From Bryopsis sp. KO-2023 (taxonomy: Eukaryota; Chlorophyta; Ulvophyceae; Bryopsidales; Bryopsidaceae): a stretch of 64,000 nt of DNA. The stretch lies in contig BSYQ01000002.1 of assembly GCA_030272585.1 (NCBI GenBank), forward strand, positions 2,356,001-2,420,000. The letters run 5' to 3'. This document shows, piece by piece, positions 54,609 to 63,717 of this stretch. The notes under the pieces were generated by a model. It saw only the letters and a list, made by a program, of their open reading frames with translations, was not told where the DNA came from and did no database searches. Each line of letters opens with the position of its first letter. Positions within the stretch are counted from its first letter, which is position 1. The translations under genes were made by a program, and so were the position numbers.

Positions 54609-57260
54609 ATGGCTGACCGTGAACACGCATTGGCAGTGCGCGAGCCTCAAGTTGAAGAGCCAGGGATTGAACCTGAGTTCGATGAGGAATTGCCTGACGC
54701 ACCCAATGTTGTGTATCAACAAATAAACGTCCAGAACATCCACAATGTCCAGCAAGCAGCTGTCGACATAGACATGGGAGCTGATGCGGAAGCCTTAAGA
54801 GAGGATGTGGATGCGGTCCATGACCGTGTGGACGATTTAGCCCACGGGCTAAGGGGTCACCTGCAGCAAGTTGACCAGACACTGGGGCAGAGGCTAGCCC
54901 ATACTGAGGCCTCTGTGTCGAACCAACTGGCTGGCGCATCAGAGGTGATCGGGCAGGCGCTGGAAACACAGCACCAGCATGCGCAACAGGTTGAGGCCAC
55001 ACAGCATGCGGTGGTGTCGCAACAGGAGAAGCTGGAGTCAGTAGCGGCTCAACATAGTCGATACGAGCAGAGGCTATTACGCCAAGATATCGACCATAGA
55101 AAAGAAAGAGCCGAGATCAAAGCTTCTGTGGACGCAATAACGAGGAGAATGGATGCCGCAGACATTCTAGCGGACTCTCGTTTTGCTGACCTAAAAGAAA
55201 CGGCTGAAGCATCAGCACTTCAGTTAAAACAACTCTCCGAGTTATCCCTTGTACAGGGGCGGAGAATTGAAGGCTTATTAGGAACTGTTGCGGATTCCAA
55301 CGAAAAAGTCGAACGGACTCTAGAAATGTTTCGGGAGTCCTTGCACAAACAAGGTGCTGAGGTGAAGCGTTTGCAGAGCTCAAGAGTAGCAATTCAAAAA
55401 GATTTGATTGCCTTGGAGAAAAAGGCATCCAAAACCTGGGATCAGCAGCAAGATGCAGCTGATGTGGTTGCCTTAAGATTATCTGGCCTGGAACAAAGCA
55501 TGGAGGATGTGAGTGGCGGAAGTCAGAGTGCCCAAAGTGGAAGTGATGCTCGTGCAGTATCACCAGAGCGTGAAGAATCAACTTCCCCTGAGCCTGAGGA
55601 CTCAGCCTTTGGGATGCCGCTGCCGAAGAAATCAGTAAAGCAGTTGGCTGCATCATGGCCGCCACTAGACCAGAGCTTCGCGGTAGGAATGGTTGGGGCA
55701 GGAACCTCAACAATACCGGCTCCTCCAGCAGTACAGGTCGAGGAGGGTGAAATTGTTGCTGCAGAAGCACCACCATGCACTGCAGTGGACAGCGCACCAG
55801 ACGCTGATTTCACATTCCCTCAATTGATACCTCCAAGTACAAGAGCTCAGCCTGGAGTACGCATCTCAGAACCCGACTCTGCCGATGGATCACGTAGACC
55901 CACACGAACTAACCCAAGAGTTCTCTCCTCAGCAGAAGTGTTATATCAAATTGACCTTGAGCGTGCTAAGGCACAGGTCAGAGAAGAGAAAGGAAAAGAA
56001 CCCATGCAGATCCCCACACGTACTGGAAGATTGGGACTTGGGTTAAGTGCATTGGGAGCAAGGGTAGAAAATAATCCCTTTGCTGCACTTGGTTCATATG
56101 AGTCTACTGGTGGACCCAGTCGAGTTCCTCGCATGCGAGGTAACTTCGGAGACCCTGGTGATGACGACCCAGATGATGATGGCGGTGATGATTACCGCGA
56201 CAGACGAAATCGCCCACCTTCCCGCATTCCAGGTGCGCCTGATGGCGGAGGAGGTGGTGGCGGCGGTGGAGATGGTGGAGGCGGTGGACCTCCCGGTGGA
56301 CCTCCTGGTGGAGGTGGAGGTGGAGGTGGCGCTGGACCAGCAGGCCCAGGACCTCCTAGGCAAGGACAGTGGTTGCCTAGCACCGTCAAGTTGCAAATGC
56401 CTCGCGCATTTAACGGAAGTGGAGAACCAAAAGCCCGTAAATGGCAAGTGCTCATGACGCGGTACTTGAGAACCTGCGGAGTGCATGAAGCACAGTGGCA
56501 ATCGATTATGGCCACTAACCTTTATGGGGCTGCCTCGGATTGGTTAACGATGCAAGAGTTGAAAATTCACCGAGGTGAAAGACCACCCTTCCGTGACTGG
56601 ATGGACTTCATGGATGGCTTAGCTACAGCTTTCGAATTCTCTAGTGATCGAGACGAAGCGTGGCGTGACCTCCACAAACTCAAGCAGACTGGAACAGTGA
56701 AACAGTTTGTAAAAGAGTTTCAGCGTTTGGTCTTGAGAATTCCAGACCTCGAAGAGGATCACCAGTATTTGCTCTTCGTTGATGGACTCAAGAGTGAAGT
56801 TCAGAAGCTGGTCGCTGCAACGGTACCTCGAGATGTCGAGGCTGCCATCATATCCGCCGAACGATTGGAAGCCCTTGGAGTTGGAACACAAGGCCAAGGA
56901 GGGCAGACCAATCAGAAAAAGAAAGGAGTCTGGCGTGGTGGAAGAAAGAAGAAAGGCCAGAATCAGGGTCAGCAGCAGCAGAACCCTACACCACCAGCCC
57001 AAGCACCACCACAAGCTGCCGCAGGAGTGCAACAGCAGCAGCAACAGCAACAAGGACGAGGAGGAGGACGTGGTGGTGGTGGACGTGGACGCGGTGGTGG
57101 TAACCGTGGAAGAGGACAAGCCAATCAGGGAAGACAGAACCCCCAAGGGGGAGGGGGCTATCATTGTTATCTTTGTGGAAAGAAGGGTCACCCTGTGAGG
57201 CAATGTCCTAAGTTAGAGGAGGTGAAAAACCTCCCTAATGTAAAACAAATGTTAAACTGA
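54609..57260 (+). CDS. gag: Element D Gag
   Basis: 883 residues from ATG (MADREHALAVREPQVEEPGI) to TGA, roughly twice the length of element C's Gag. The first 300 or so residues are coiled-coil (LREDVDAVHDRVDDLAHGLR and further heptads). An acidic linker with EEGEIVAAEA follows, then a Gly/Pro-rich hinge near residues 540-580. The gag domain is at about 590-760 (KLQMPRAFNGSGEPKARKWQ, GAASDWLTMQ, FVKEFQRLVLRIPDLEEDHQ). The C-terminus has Gln runs, an RGG-rich stretch (GRGGGRGGGGRGRGG) and a CCHC knuckle CYLCGKKGHPVRQC. It forms the particle and binds RNA. The stop lies directly after the slippery heptamer. Confidence 0.93.
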   Translation: MADREHALAVREPQVEEPGIEPEFDEELPDAPNVVYQQINVQNIHNVQQAAVDIDMGADAEALREDVDAVHDRVDDLAHGLRGHLQQVDQTLGQRLAHTEASVSNQLAGASEVIGQALETQHQHAQQVEATQHAVVSQQEKLESVAAQHSRYEQRLLRQDIDHRKERAEIKASVDAITRRMDAADILADSRFADLKETAEASALQLKQLSELSLVQGRRIEGLLGTVADSNEKVERTLEMFRESLHKQGAEVKRLQSSRVAIQKDLIALEKKASKTWDQQQDAADVVALRLSGLEQSMEDVSGGSQSAQSGSDARAVSPEREESTSPEPEDSAFGMPLPKKSVKQLAASWPPLDQSFAVGMVGAGTSTIPAPPAVQVEEGEIVAAEAPPCTAVDSAPDADFTFPQLIPPSTRAQPGVRISEPDSADGSRRPTRTNPRVLSSAEVLYQIDLERAKAQVREEKGKEPMQIPTRTGRLGLGLSALGARVENNPFAALGSYESTGGPSRVPRMRGNFGDPGDDDPDDDGGDDYRDRRNRPPSRIPGAPDGGGGGGGGGDGGGGGPPGGPPGGGGGGGGAGPAGPGPPRQGQWLPSTVKLQMPRAFNGSGEPKARKWQVLMTRYLRTCGVHEAQWQSIMATNLYGAASDWLTMQELKIHRGERPPFRDWMDFMDGLATAFEFSSDRDEAWRDLHKLKQTGTVKQFVKEFQRLVLRIPDLEEDHQYLLFVDGLKSEVQKLVAATVPRDVEAAIISAERLEALGVGTQGQGGQTNQKKKGVWRGGRKKKGQNQGQQQQNPTPPAQAPPQAAAGVQQQQQQQQGRGGGRGGGGRGRGGGNRGRGQANQGRQNPQGGGGYHCYLCGKKGHPVRQCPKLEEVKNLPNVKQMLN

Positions 57261-57295
57261 CCGCCAGGCAGGAAACTGCTTTGTCTGAGCCTGGC
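57251..57295 (+). promoter_or_regulatory. -1 ribosomal frameshift signal between gag and pol of element D
   Basis: Slippery heptamer G-TTA-AAC (57251-57257) in the gag frame is followed at once by the gag stop TGA (57258-57260). After a 5-nt spacer a 7-bp perfect GC-rich stem forms: GCCAGGC (57263-57269) with GCCTGGC (57289-57295), loop 19 nt. Slipping back one base enters the pol frame, which is open from 57239. G-UUA-AAC is a known functional heptamer in other -1 systems. Confidence 0.85.
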
Positions 57296-60200
57296 CGACG
57301 CAAACGTCGTAAGCGAAACAGAGTTCGTAGGCGGCGTAGGAAGCATAGATCAAAAGTAGGTGCCTCGAAAAAGGTTAAAAGTACTCACAGCGGAAAACCT
57401 GAGGAGCGGACTAGTACACCGCGTGAAGAGAGAACAGAGACACTCTCCACATCTACCCAATCGGCACATGACAACTGCGATTGGAAAAATGAACAGAAGG
57501 AAAGCACACCGGATGAGATGGACGCGCCTCATGCGTCATCTGCATCTCTTCCCTCTGTTAGTGAATCTGTGGGCTCATTGGAGTCGCAGAGTAGTCTACA
57601 GGAGTCCCTGCCTGCAGACGTAGACGATAGTGGGTCAGAAACAACCCAGCGGTCTACCACAGAGCGAGTTAATGTGTCAGAAGTTCGATCAACTTCGTCA
57701 ACCAAGGGTGACACATGCCCTCTGTTAAAAATTCAAGAAGTGCCTGTGAGAGGGTACGAAGTAAAAGCACGGATCAAGACCACGGACCTTTATGCATTCA
57801 TTGATTGTGGAAGTACCGCAAACTATATCAATGACAAGGTAGCGCGTGATCTCGGGTTGTCGATTACACCAAGCTCAAAGAGAGCAATGTTGGCAAACGG
57901 AGATATTAAAGAATTGGCTGGCAGCTGTAACAACCTCCGAGTAAAGGTAGGAGGGCTGAAGTGCAAAATGAAAGCGGATCTGTTCCCAGACCTTGGTTAT
58001 GACCTAATATTGGGCATGCCTTGGTTGCAGAAAGAAAACCCCCGCATAGACTTTCAGCAGAATGAGATTTCAGTTTGCAAAAACAGCCAAGTGTTTCATC
58101 TCCCGTTGCGTCATCCAACCCAAGAGAGTATTGAACCTGAACGAAAAGTACAGTCGATACTGCAAGAAGTGCCAGTGACTGAGTGTTCAGCTAAGAGAAT
58201 GATGCGTCATCTCAAAACAGAGACAGCATTCATGGTTGTAGTGCAAGAGTCTGAAGAGAAAGCTTTAGGCCAACATGAATTGCCTGACGCAATAGAGCGA
58301 ACACAGCCATTCAACACTGAGGATGAGATTGGCAAACTTATTCGTTCAGACACCCCTGCCGAAATTAAAAAGGTGGTAGAAACACACCGTGGTGTGTTCC
58401 CTCGTGATTTACCCCCAGGGATCCCTCCGAAGAGAAAAGGTCATGAGTTTAAGATAGACCTGGAGGATCCAACACCTATCCATCGTCCAATATACAAGCT
58501 TTCACCAGCAGAGCTGGATGAAGTGAAAGCACAAGTGGACTACCTTCTGGAACAGAAGAAAATCAAACCATCCGAGTCCCCTTGGGGCGCGCCAATCCTA
58601 TTTGTACCGAAAAAGGATGGAGGCTTAAGGATGTGTGTGGATTACAGGTGGATCAATAAGGTGACGGTGAAAAACCGATATCCTTTACCCCTGCCAGAAG
58701 AATTGATGGATAGAGTGTTCAAAGCCAAAGTGTTCTCGAAGTTAGATCTGCGATCAGGCTATTGGCAATTTCCAGTAAGGCCATCTGATACAGATAAAAC
58801 AGCGTTCCGCACGAGATACGGTCACTTTGAGTTTTTGGTAGCGCCTTTTGGGCTAACCAATTGCCCAGCGCAATTCCAAACTCTAGTGCAAGACCTACTC
58901 ACAGAGTTTTTAGATGATTTTGTTGTTGTCTTTATTGATGACATACTCATCTTCTCTGAAAACATGGAACAGCATGCTGAACACTTAGAGAAAGTCCTGG
59001 CGCGACTAGCAGAATATCAGCTTTTTGCTAAGGCAAGTAAAAGTGAGCTGGCTGTCGCAACAGTAGACTATCTTGGCTACCGCATTAGCGGAAGTGGGTT
59101 AGAACCACAGGAACAAAAAGTGAAGGCAGTGAAGGAGTGGAAGGAACTACAGAGTGTTAGCGATGTACGTAGTTTCCTTGGAATGGTTTCATATTACAGG
59201 AAATTCATTCCCCAGTTTGCACATGTTGCTGGACCACTCCATGACTTAGTGAAAAAAGACCATCCCTGGAGATGGGGACAGGTGGAGCGTGGCGCATTCA
59301 ATGAACTGAAAAAGCGTCTAAGTCAAGCTCCCGTCCTTATTTTTCCAGATGCGTCACTGCCTTACACTGTGATCACTGATGCGTCGAATGAGGCCATCGG
59401 TGCCGTGTTAACACAGGATCACGGAGAGGGGCTACAGCCAATAGCTTACCTCTCACGTAGATTCAAGCCTGCCGAGCTTAACTATGCACCATACGACAAA
59501 GAGTTGTGTGCAATATGTTATGCGATGGTGCAGTGGAGACATTATCTAGAAGGTTGTGCGGGTGGAGTAACAGTGTTCACTGACCACCAACCTCTGACGC
59601 ATATTCTGTCGCAGAGGAACCTTTCTAGAACCCAAGCAAGATGGCTTGAGGCGGGGTACCTGACTTCGATCAACCCCAAGATCTCCTATATCAAAGGCAA
59701 GGCTAATGTGTTAGCAGATGCTCTCTCCCGCAGTGTTCCTAAGCCCGTGGAAACTGCGATGAACATTTCCACTTGGCAAGTGCATCAAGCAAGCCAAGAC
59801 GAGTGGAAACAAGCCCTCCAAGCTGATAACTCCTTGGTGAAGATGTTGCGGAAGCTTGAGAGTGGCGAGGAAGTTGAGGGATATTTCCTCAGAGAGGGAA
59901 TACTCTGGACGGTCCCAAAGAGAGGATTAGTCGAGAAAGTGGTGGTTCCTAAAGGCCAGCGCAATAAGATTATGAAGGAGTGCCATGAGACACCTTCAGC
60001 CGGCCATACAGGACCAGCGCGAACAGGAGAAATCCTAGCGCGGCGATATTGGTGGAAGGGGTGGATGAATGAGTTGAAGGCATTTGTGCGCGAATGCCCT
60101 GTGTGCCAACAAATAAAGGCTGACACACAGAAGCCTATGGGCTTACTTCAACCCCTGCCAATACCTGAGCGGAAGTGGGAGCAAATTACCACTGACTTGG

Positions 60201-61258
60201 TGACAGATCTACCAGCATCCAATGGGTTTACTGCTGTAGCTGTCTTTGTCGATAGACTTACCAAGTTTGTGCATTTCGCCCCATGTACTAAAGAGATTAC
60301 CGCTGCAGGATACGCCCAACTTTTTATCGAACATGTTTACCGCAACCATGGCCTACCTAAAGTGATTGTGTCTGATAGAGACCCTCGCTTTACCAGCAAG
60401 TTCTGGCAGACGCTTTTTAAAGCTCTGGGTACAGAGATTCGTATGAGTACAGCTTACCACCCTCAAACGGATGGGCAGAGTGAGGTTACCATACGTACTC
60501 TGGAAAATTTCTTAAGGCCATATGCTGAGAGGTATCCCCATAAGTGGGTTGAGTATTTACCTACAGCAGAGTTTGCAGCAAACAATGCAGTGAATGCGAG
60601 TACGGGGTTCGCACCTGCATACTTGATGTATGGGTACCATCCAGAAACACCAAACATTGGTGGGACGGCAACGCAATTTCAAGTGGAAGCAGTTAAGACT
60701 ATGGTAGCACGGATGGCACAGGACTTAGATACCGCAAAAGCATATTACTCTAGAGCACAACACAGAATGTGTGTGAGTGCAAACAAGAAGAGGAAAGATA
60801 TTGCTTTTGAGAAAGGGGATAAAGTCCTGATAAAAAGCCGTTTTATTCCGTTGGCTGCTTTGAACAAAGTGAGTCCCAAACTGCGCCGTCGATTTGTGGG
60901 TCCCTTTGAAATTGTGGAGAAAATATCAAAGGTGGCTTACAGAGTTCAACTTCCGGAAACATGGCTCATTCACCCAGTGTTTCATGTTTCTAAGTTCAAG
61001 CGTTATCACGCCTCGAGTGATAACAGCAGGCAAATACAACCTCCAGAAGGAGAGTTGATTGGTAGCGAAGTAGAGTATGAGGTCGAAAATATCCTAAGGG
61101 CTAGAGGTAAACGCAATCGTGAATACCTAGTGCTGTGGAAAGGATACGATCTACTTGACGCTACTTGGGAACCTGAAGCTAATCTGGTTAACGCACCAGA
61201 TATACTTCGCGCATTTAAAGAGAAAGAACGAAAAGAGTTGCAGAAAGGAAGAGAATAG
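57257..61258 (+). CDS. pol: Element D Pol (PR-RT-RNaseH-IN-chromodomain)
   Basis: There is no ATG near the start; the frame is entered by -1 frameshifting. The early part is very basic (RRKRRKRNRVRRRRRKHRSK). Domains in order: aspartic protease (FIDCGSTANYI, Asp codon 57803, with Cys after the Asp), reverse transcriptase (VDYRWINKVTVKNRYPLPLP, APFGLTNCPAQFQ, VFIDDILIFS with Asp codons from 58937), RNase H (VITDASNEAIGAVLTQDHGE, FTDHQPLTHILSQRN, ADALSR), integrase zinc domain (HETPSAGHTGPARTG, CPVCQQIKAD), DDE core (TTDLVTDLPAS, VSDRDPRFTSKFWQ, TDGQSEVTIRTLENF), and a chromodomain at about 61070-61210 (YLVLWKGYDLLDATWEPEAN), which directs chromovirus integration to marked chromatin. No stop or frameshift interrupts it. 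Confidence 0.95.
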   Translation: MTARQETALSEPGRRKRRKRNRVRRRRRKHRSKVGASKKVKSTHSGKPEERTSTPREERTETLSTSTQSAHDNCDWKNEQKESTPDEMDAPHASSASLPSVSESVGSLESQSSLQESLPADVDDSGSETTQRSTTERVNVSEVRSTSSTKGDTCPLLKIQEVPVRGYEVKARIKTTDLYAFIDCGSTANYINDKVARDLGLSITPSSKRAMLANGDIKELAGSCNNLRVKVGGLKCKMKADLFPDLGYDLILGMPWLQKENPRIDFQQNEISVCKNSQVFHLPLRHPTQESIEPERKVQSILQEVPVTECSAKRMMRHLKTETAFMVVVQESEEKALGQHELPDAIERTQPFNTEDEIGKLIRSDTPAEIKKVVETHRGVFPRDLPPGIPPKRKGHEFKIDLEDPTPIHRPIYKLSPAELDEVKAQVDYLLEQKKIKPSESPWGAPILFVPKKDGGLRMCVDYRWINKVTVKNRYPLPLPEELMDRVFKAKVFSKLDLRSGYWQFPVRPSDTDKTAFRTRYGHFEFLVAPFGLTNCPAQFQTLVQDLLTEFLDDFVVVFIDDILIFSENMEQHAEHLEKVLARLAEYQLFAKASKSELAVATVDYLGYRISGSGLEPQEQKVKAVKEWKELQSVSDVRSFLGMVSYYRKFIPQFAHVAGPLHDLVKKDHPWRWGQVERGAFNELKKRLSQAPVLIFPDASLPYTVITDASNEAIGAVLTQDHGEGLQPIAYLSRRFKPAELNYAPYDKELCAICYAMVQWRHYLEGCAGGVTVFTDHQPLTHILSQRNLSRTQARWLEAGYLTSINPKISYIKGKANVLADALSRSVPKPVETAMNISTWQVHQASQDEWKQALQADNSLVKMLRKLESGEEVEGYFLREGILWTVPKRGLVEKVVVPKGQRNKIMKECHETPSAGHTGPARTGEILARRYWWKGWMNELKAFVRECPVCQQIKADTQKPMGLLQPLPIPERKWEQITTDLVTDLPASNGFTAVAVFVDRLTKFVHFAPCTKEITAAGYAQLFIEHVYRNHGLPKVIVSDRDPRFTSKFWQTLFKALGTEIRMSTAYHPQTDGQSEVTIRTLENFLRPYAERYPHKWVEYLPTAEFAANNAVNASTGFAPAYLMYGYHPETPNIGGTATQFQVEAVKTMVARMAQDLDTAKAYYSRAQHRMCVSANKKRKDIAFEKGDKVLIKSRFIPLAALNKVSPKLRRRFVGPFEIVEKISKVAYRVQLPETWLIHPVFHVSKFKRYHASSDNSRQIQPPEGELIGSEVEYEVENILRARGKRNREYLVLWKGYDLLDATWEPEANLVNAPDILRAFKEKERKELQKGRE

Positions 61259-61707
61259 GGAAACAGAGTGTTTGATGGCTAAGGTGGAACTCCTTATTGC
61301 AAGGGGGCGCGAAAAAGGATACCTTAGAAAAACTCTGTCGACTTCCAAACCAACTCTTTAACTTTAATGCGTTAGGTGCCTAAGTTATTTGGCTGGCGCA
61401 GTAAGTGTAGCTTCAGTAGTACTTTAAAAACCGGGCAAACGATGTCACATTCGAGATAGTGTGGTTGTTCCGAGAAAACCCCTATCAAGTGACGTGTTGA
61501 GGTGGTCTTGACGAGACTCCAACCGAGCGAAACGTTGGTGTCTCACCCCAATAACCCAACGAGGAAAGTGTACGAGTCACCCAGCCTTATAAGCGCAGCC
61601 CTCGAACCATTTTGCCCTAGTGTTTGTGTAAACGGAGCGAGCTCCTGAGTAAAAAAGAGTCTAAAGACGCACAAACCGTTGTTATTTCTTTCTTTCCGAC
61701 GAACATA
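61259..61707 (+). other. Spacer between pol and the extra ORF of element D
   Basis: 449 bp without a frame. A TTATAAGC motif near 61586, about 120 bp before the next ATG, could be a TATA box for a separate transcript; a spliced subgenomic RNA is the alternative. Confidence 0.4.
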
Positions 61708-63522
61708 ATGGCTGCCGATACACCCGCCGCAATTATTGCGAGGTTGGAAGCGGAGGTAGCTCAAAAAGAAGAGGAGCTGCAGCACTTTACGTCGACCGCA
61801 GAGGAAGTGCTGCAGAACAATGAGGCCTTAACCCGGCAGCTCTCAGAGTTGAGTGACCGGACGAAAGCAGCTGAGGCTGCGAAGGAGGCAGCGGAGAAAG
61901 CCAAGGAAAAGGCGGAGGCGGAAAAGAAAGAAGCGGAGGACAAGCCCAAGGTCTTGGAAGAAAAATTGGAAGCCATGAAGCTGAAGAAGCAGCGGTTCCA
62001 ATCTCACATGATGGCTAACCATCGTGAGAATGACCTCCGCAAACAAGCTCTCGGGGGAATAGTGGATCGATTTACCGCGGTAGAGGAAACGCTGCAGCAA
62101 GCTGTAGCAACCGCGTGGAGTGCAGCAGCCAACAACCTTAAGAAGGAATTGGCAGAACAAGAGCTGCAGATCGATTTGCTGGGAGAATCCCTCAGAGACG
62201 GCTCTGAAAAACTTCAAGTGCAGAGCGAAACAACGGACAAGATGCTGCGTTTGAACCCGGCGGTACCAGCACCACGGGTACGCGAAGAACTGGATCGCCA
62301 AGTCCAAGTTCTGTTGTCAAACGCAACACTTGATCTGGAACCGTCCAAGGACGATGATGCGGGAGGCTCAAGCAAGGGCAAGGGGAAAGGGAAAAACAAA
62401 CGTCCAAGCTCGCCGTGTAGGGATGCAGATCCACACGGAAAGAGAAGGCGAGAGGACGGTGACGATGAAGGTGGTGAGCCACCGAGGGATCGTATGCCTG
62501 GAGATGCAGCAAGAGCCAACTTGTTACTCAAGTTAAAGGCTGCTGCATTAAAGACTCCAGCACCCTCACAACCAGCACCAACAGTTCAGACTCCCGGAGA
62601 TGAGGCTACCGCACTAGCACCGGGGGAGGACTTATTCGACATGAGAGAGGAGGAGCTTTTGGACTTGGATTTTCACGAAGAAATTGACTTCGGCAGTCCA
62701 CCTCCTAGGCTCGAAGGTCCTAGTTCTGAACTGGAGGACGGGGAAATCAGGAATGATGAAGGGCCAAGCCAGGTGACAGAGGTTCAGCGTGCGGTACATC
62801 CACCGTTGGAGTTAGCTCCAACAGAAGCAGCACTTCGGGCTTTCCGAGAAAAGGTTAAGCTCAGAAGACTAAGGGCGGCTGCTCAGGACAAAGTGGATGC
62901 TGCACCCGGCGAAGTGAACCTGTCACGGGAGGATATCGAGGAGGCTTGCAACCCCATCACTGCGTCAGAGAAATGGCCGAAGGTCCAATATACTAACCCC
63001 AGGGACCGAGCCTTGCAAAATTACCGCGGCAACCGGCACTTTCACGAGTTGCCCATGTGCATTTGGTGCGGGAGAAGCCCAATGCAGGCAAGTGCTCAGC
63101 GGCTGACGCAGAAGAAGTATTCCGTCCTTCCTTGTGGGTATCACCTCGTGTGTGATGCTCACTGGTTGGCATACTCGATGCTGGGGCGCATCGTCACAGC
63201 GGTCCAAAAAGTCGCGGAAGTGGACAACAAGTCCATCGCCACCGTCTCCCCATTCTCTCTACCTGCCCATATGTTGAAGCTGACACGCTCGACGTTCGAA
63301 GAAATCCCTCCGTTCCCGGCTGAGCACGAGAAGTTGCCACACTGCAATATGTGTGTGAAGCGGCAGCTCAAGGTGTCCGGCATCACAAGGGATCTGCCAT
63401 TCCTTAAATCCAAGAGGGTGGCTGCCGCATTTGATCCCTGTGTCCGGTATCGTGCAGTGCAGCAAGCGCATGCGCAAGAGCAGCGTGCTATCCAGCAAGC
63501 GCAAGCGCAGGAACAGCGTTAA
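61708..63522 (+). CDS. Element D extra ORF: coiled-coil, RING-like Cys/His protein
   Basis: 604 residues from ATG 61708 (MAADTPAAIIARLEAEVAQK) to TAA. Residues about 5-160 form a long coiled coil (Ala/Glu/Lys heptads). About 225-255 is a Lys/Arg-rich patch with GKRRRED, possibly a nuclear signal. About 310-360 is acidic with ELEDGEI. The C-terminal part carries eight metal-ligand candidates: C451-x2-C454, C476-x2-H479-x2-C482-x2-H485, C546-x2-C549, the order of a RING-type cross-brace but with a longer last loop (60 residues). The end repeats QAHAQEQR / QAQAQEQR. It lies where an env or accessory gene would be, but has no signal peptide or membrane segment, so it is not envelope-like. The EDGEI motif and coiled coil recall this element's own Gag N-terminus. 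No family is known to me. Confidence 0.82.
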   Translation: MAADTPAAIIARLEAEVAQKEEELQHFTSTAEEVLQNNEALTRQLSELSDRTKAAEAAKEAAEKAKEKAEAEKKEAEDKPKVLEEKLEAMKLKKQRFQSHMMANHRENDLRKQALGGIVDRFTAVEETLQQAVATAWSAAANNLKKELAEQELQIDLLGESLRDGSEKLQVQSETTDKMLRLNPAVPAPRVREELDRQVQVLLSNATLDLEPSKDDDAGGSSKGKGKGKNKRPSSPCRDADPHGKRRREDGDDEGGEPPRDRMPGDAARANLLLKLKAAALKTPAPSQPAPTVQTPGDEATALAPGEDLFDMREEELLDLDFHEEIDFGSPPPRLEGPSSELEDGEIRNDEGPSQVTEVQRAVHPPLELAPTEAALRAFREKVKLRRLRAAAQDKVDAAPGEVNLSREDIEEACNPITASEKWPKVQYTNPRDRALQNYRGNRHFHELPMCIWCGRSPMQASAQRLTQKKYSVLPCGYHLVCDAHWLAYSMLGRIVTAVQKVAEVDNKSIATVSPFSLPAHMLKLTRSTFEEIPPFPAEHEKLPHCNMCVKRQLKVSGITRDLPFLKSKRVAAAFDPCVRYRAVQQAHAQEQRAIQQAQAQEQR

Positions 63523-63703
63523 GGAGGAGGGAAAAGGAGTTATCGTCGACCAAGTGTGTGCGTGCAGCAGCTGTCAGAGACGTCAGAGCAAGAGACAGGT
63601 CCAAGACAGTTGGGTGTGGGTATGGGAGTGGGTGAGTTTTGTGTTTGTGTTTTTGTGTTTTTGTTTTTCTTTGTGTTTTGGTGTGCGTGGGCGCCCACTT
63701 TTT
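63523..63703 (+). other. Element D 3' untranslated region
   Basis: GT- and TTTGTG-rich sequence leading to the polypurine tract. Confidence 0.5.
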
Positions 63704-63717
63704 GCGGGGGGGGCGTA
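63704..63717 (+). other. Element D polypurine tract
   Basis: GCGGGGGGGGCGTA just before the 3' LTR; the eight-G run is the likely primer core. Confidence 0.7.
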
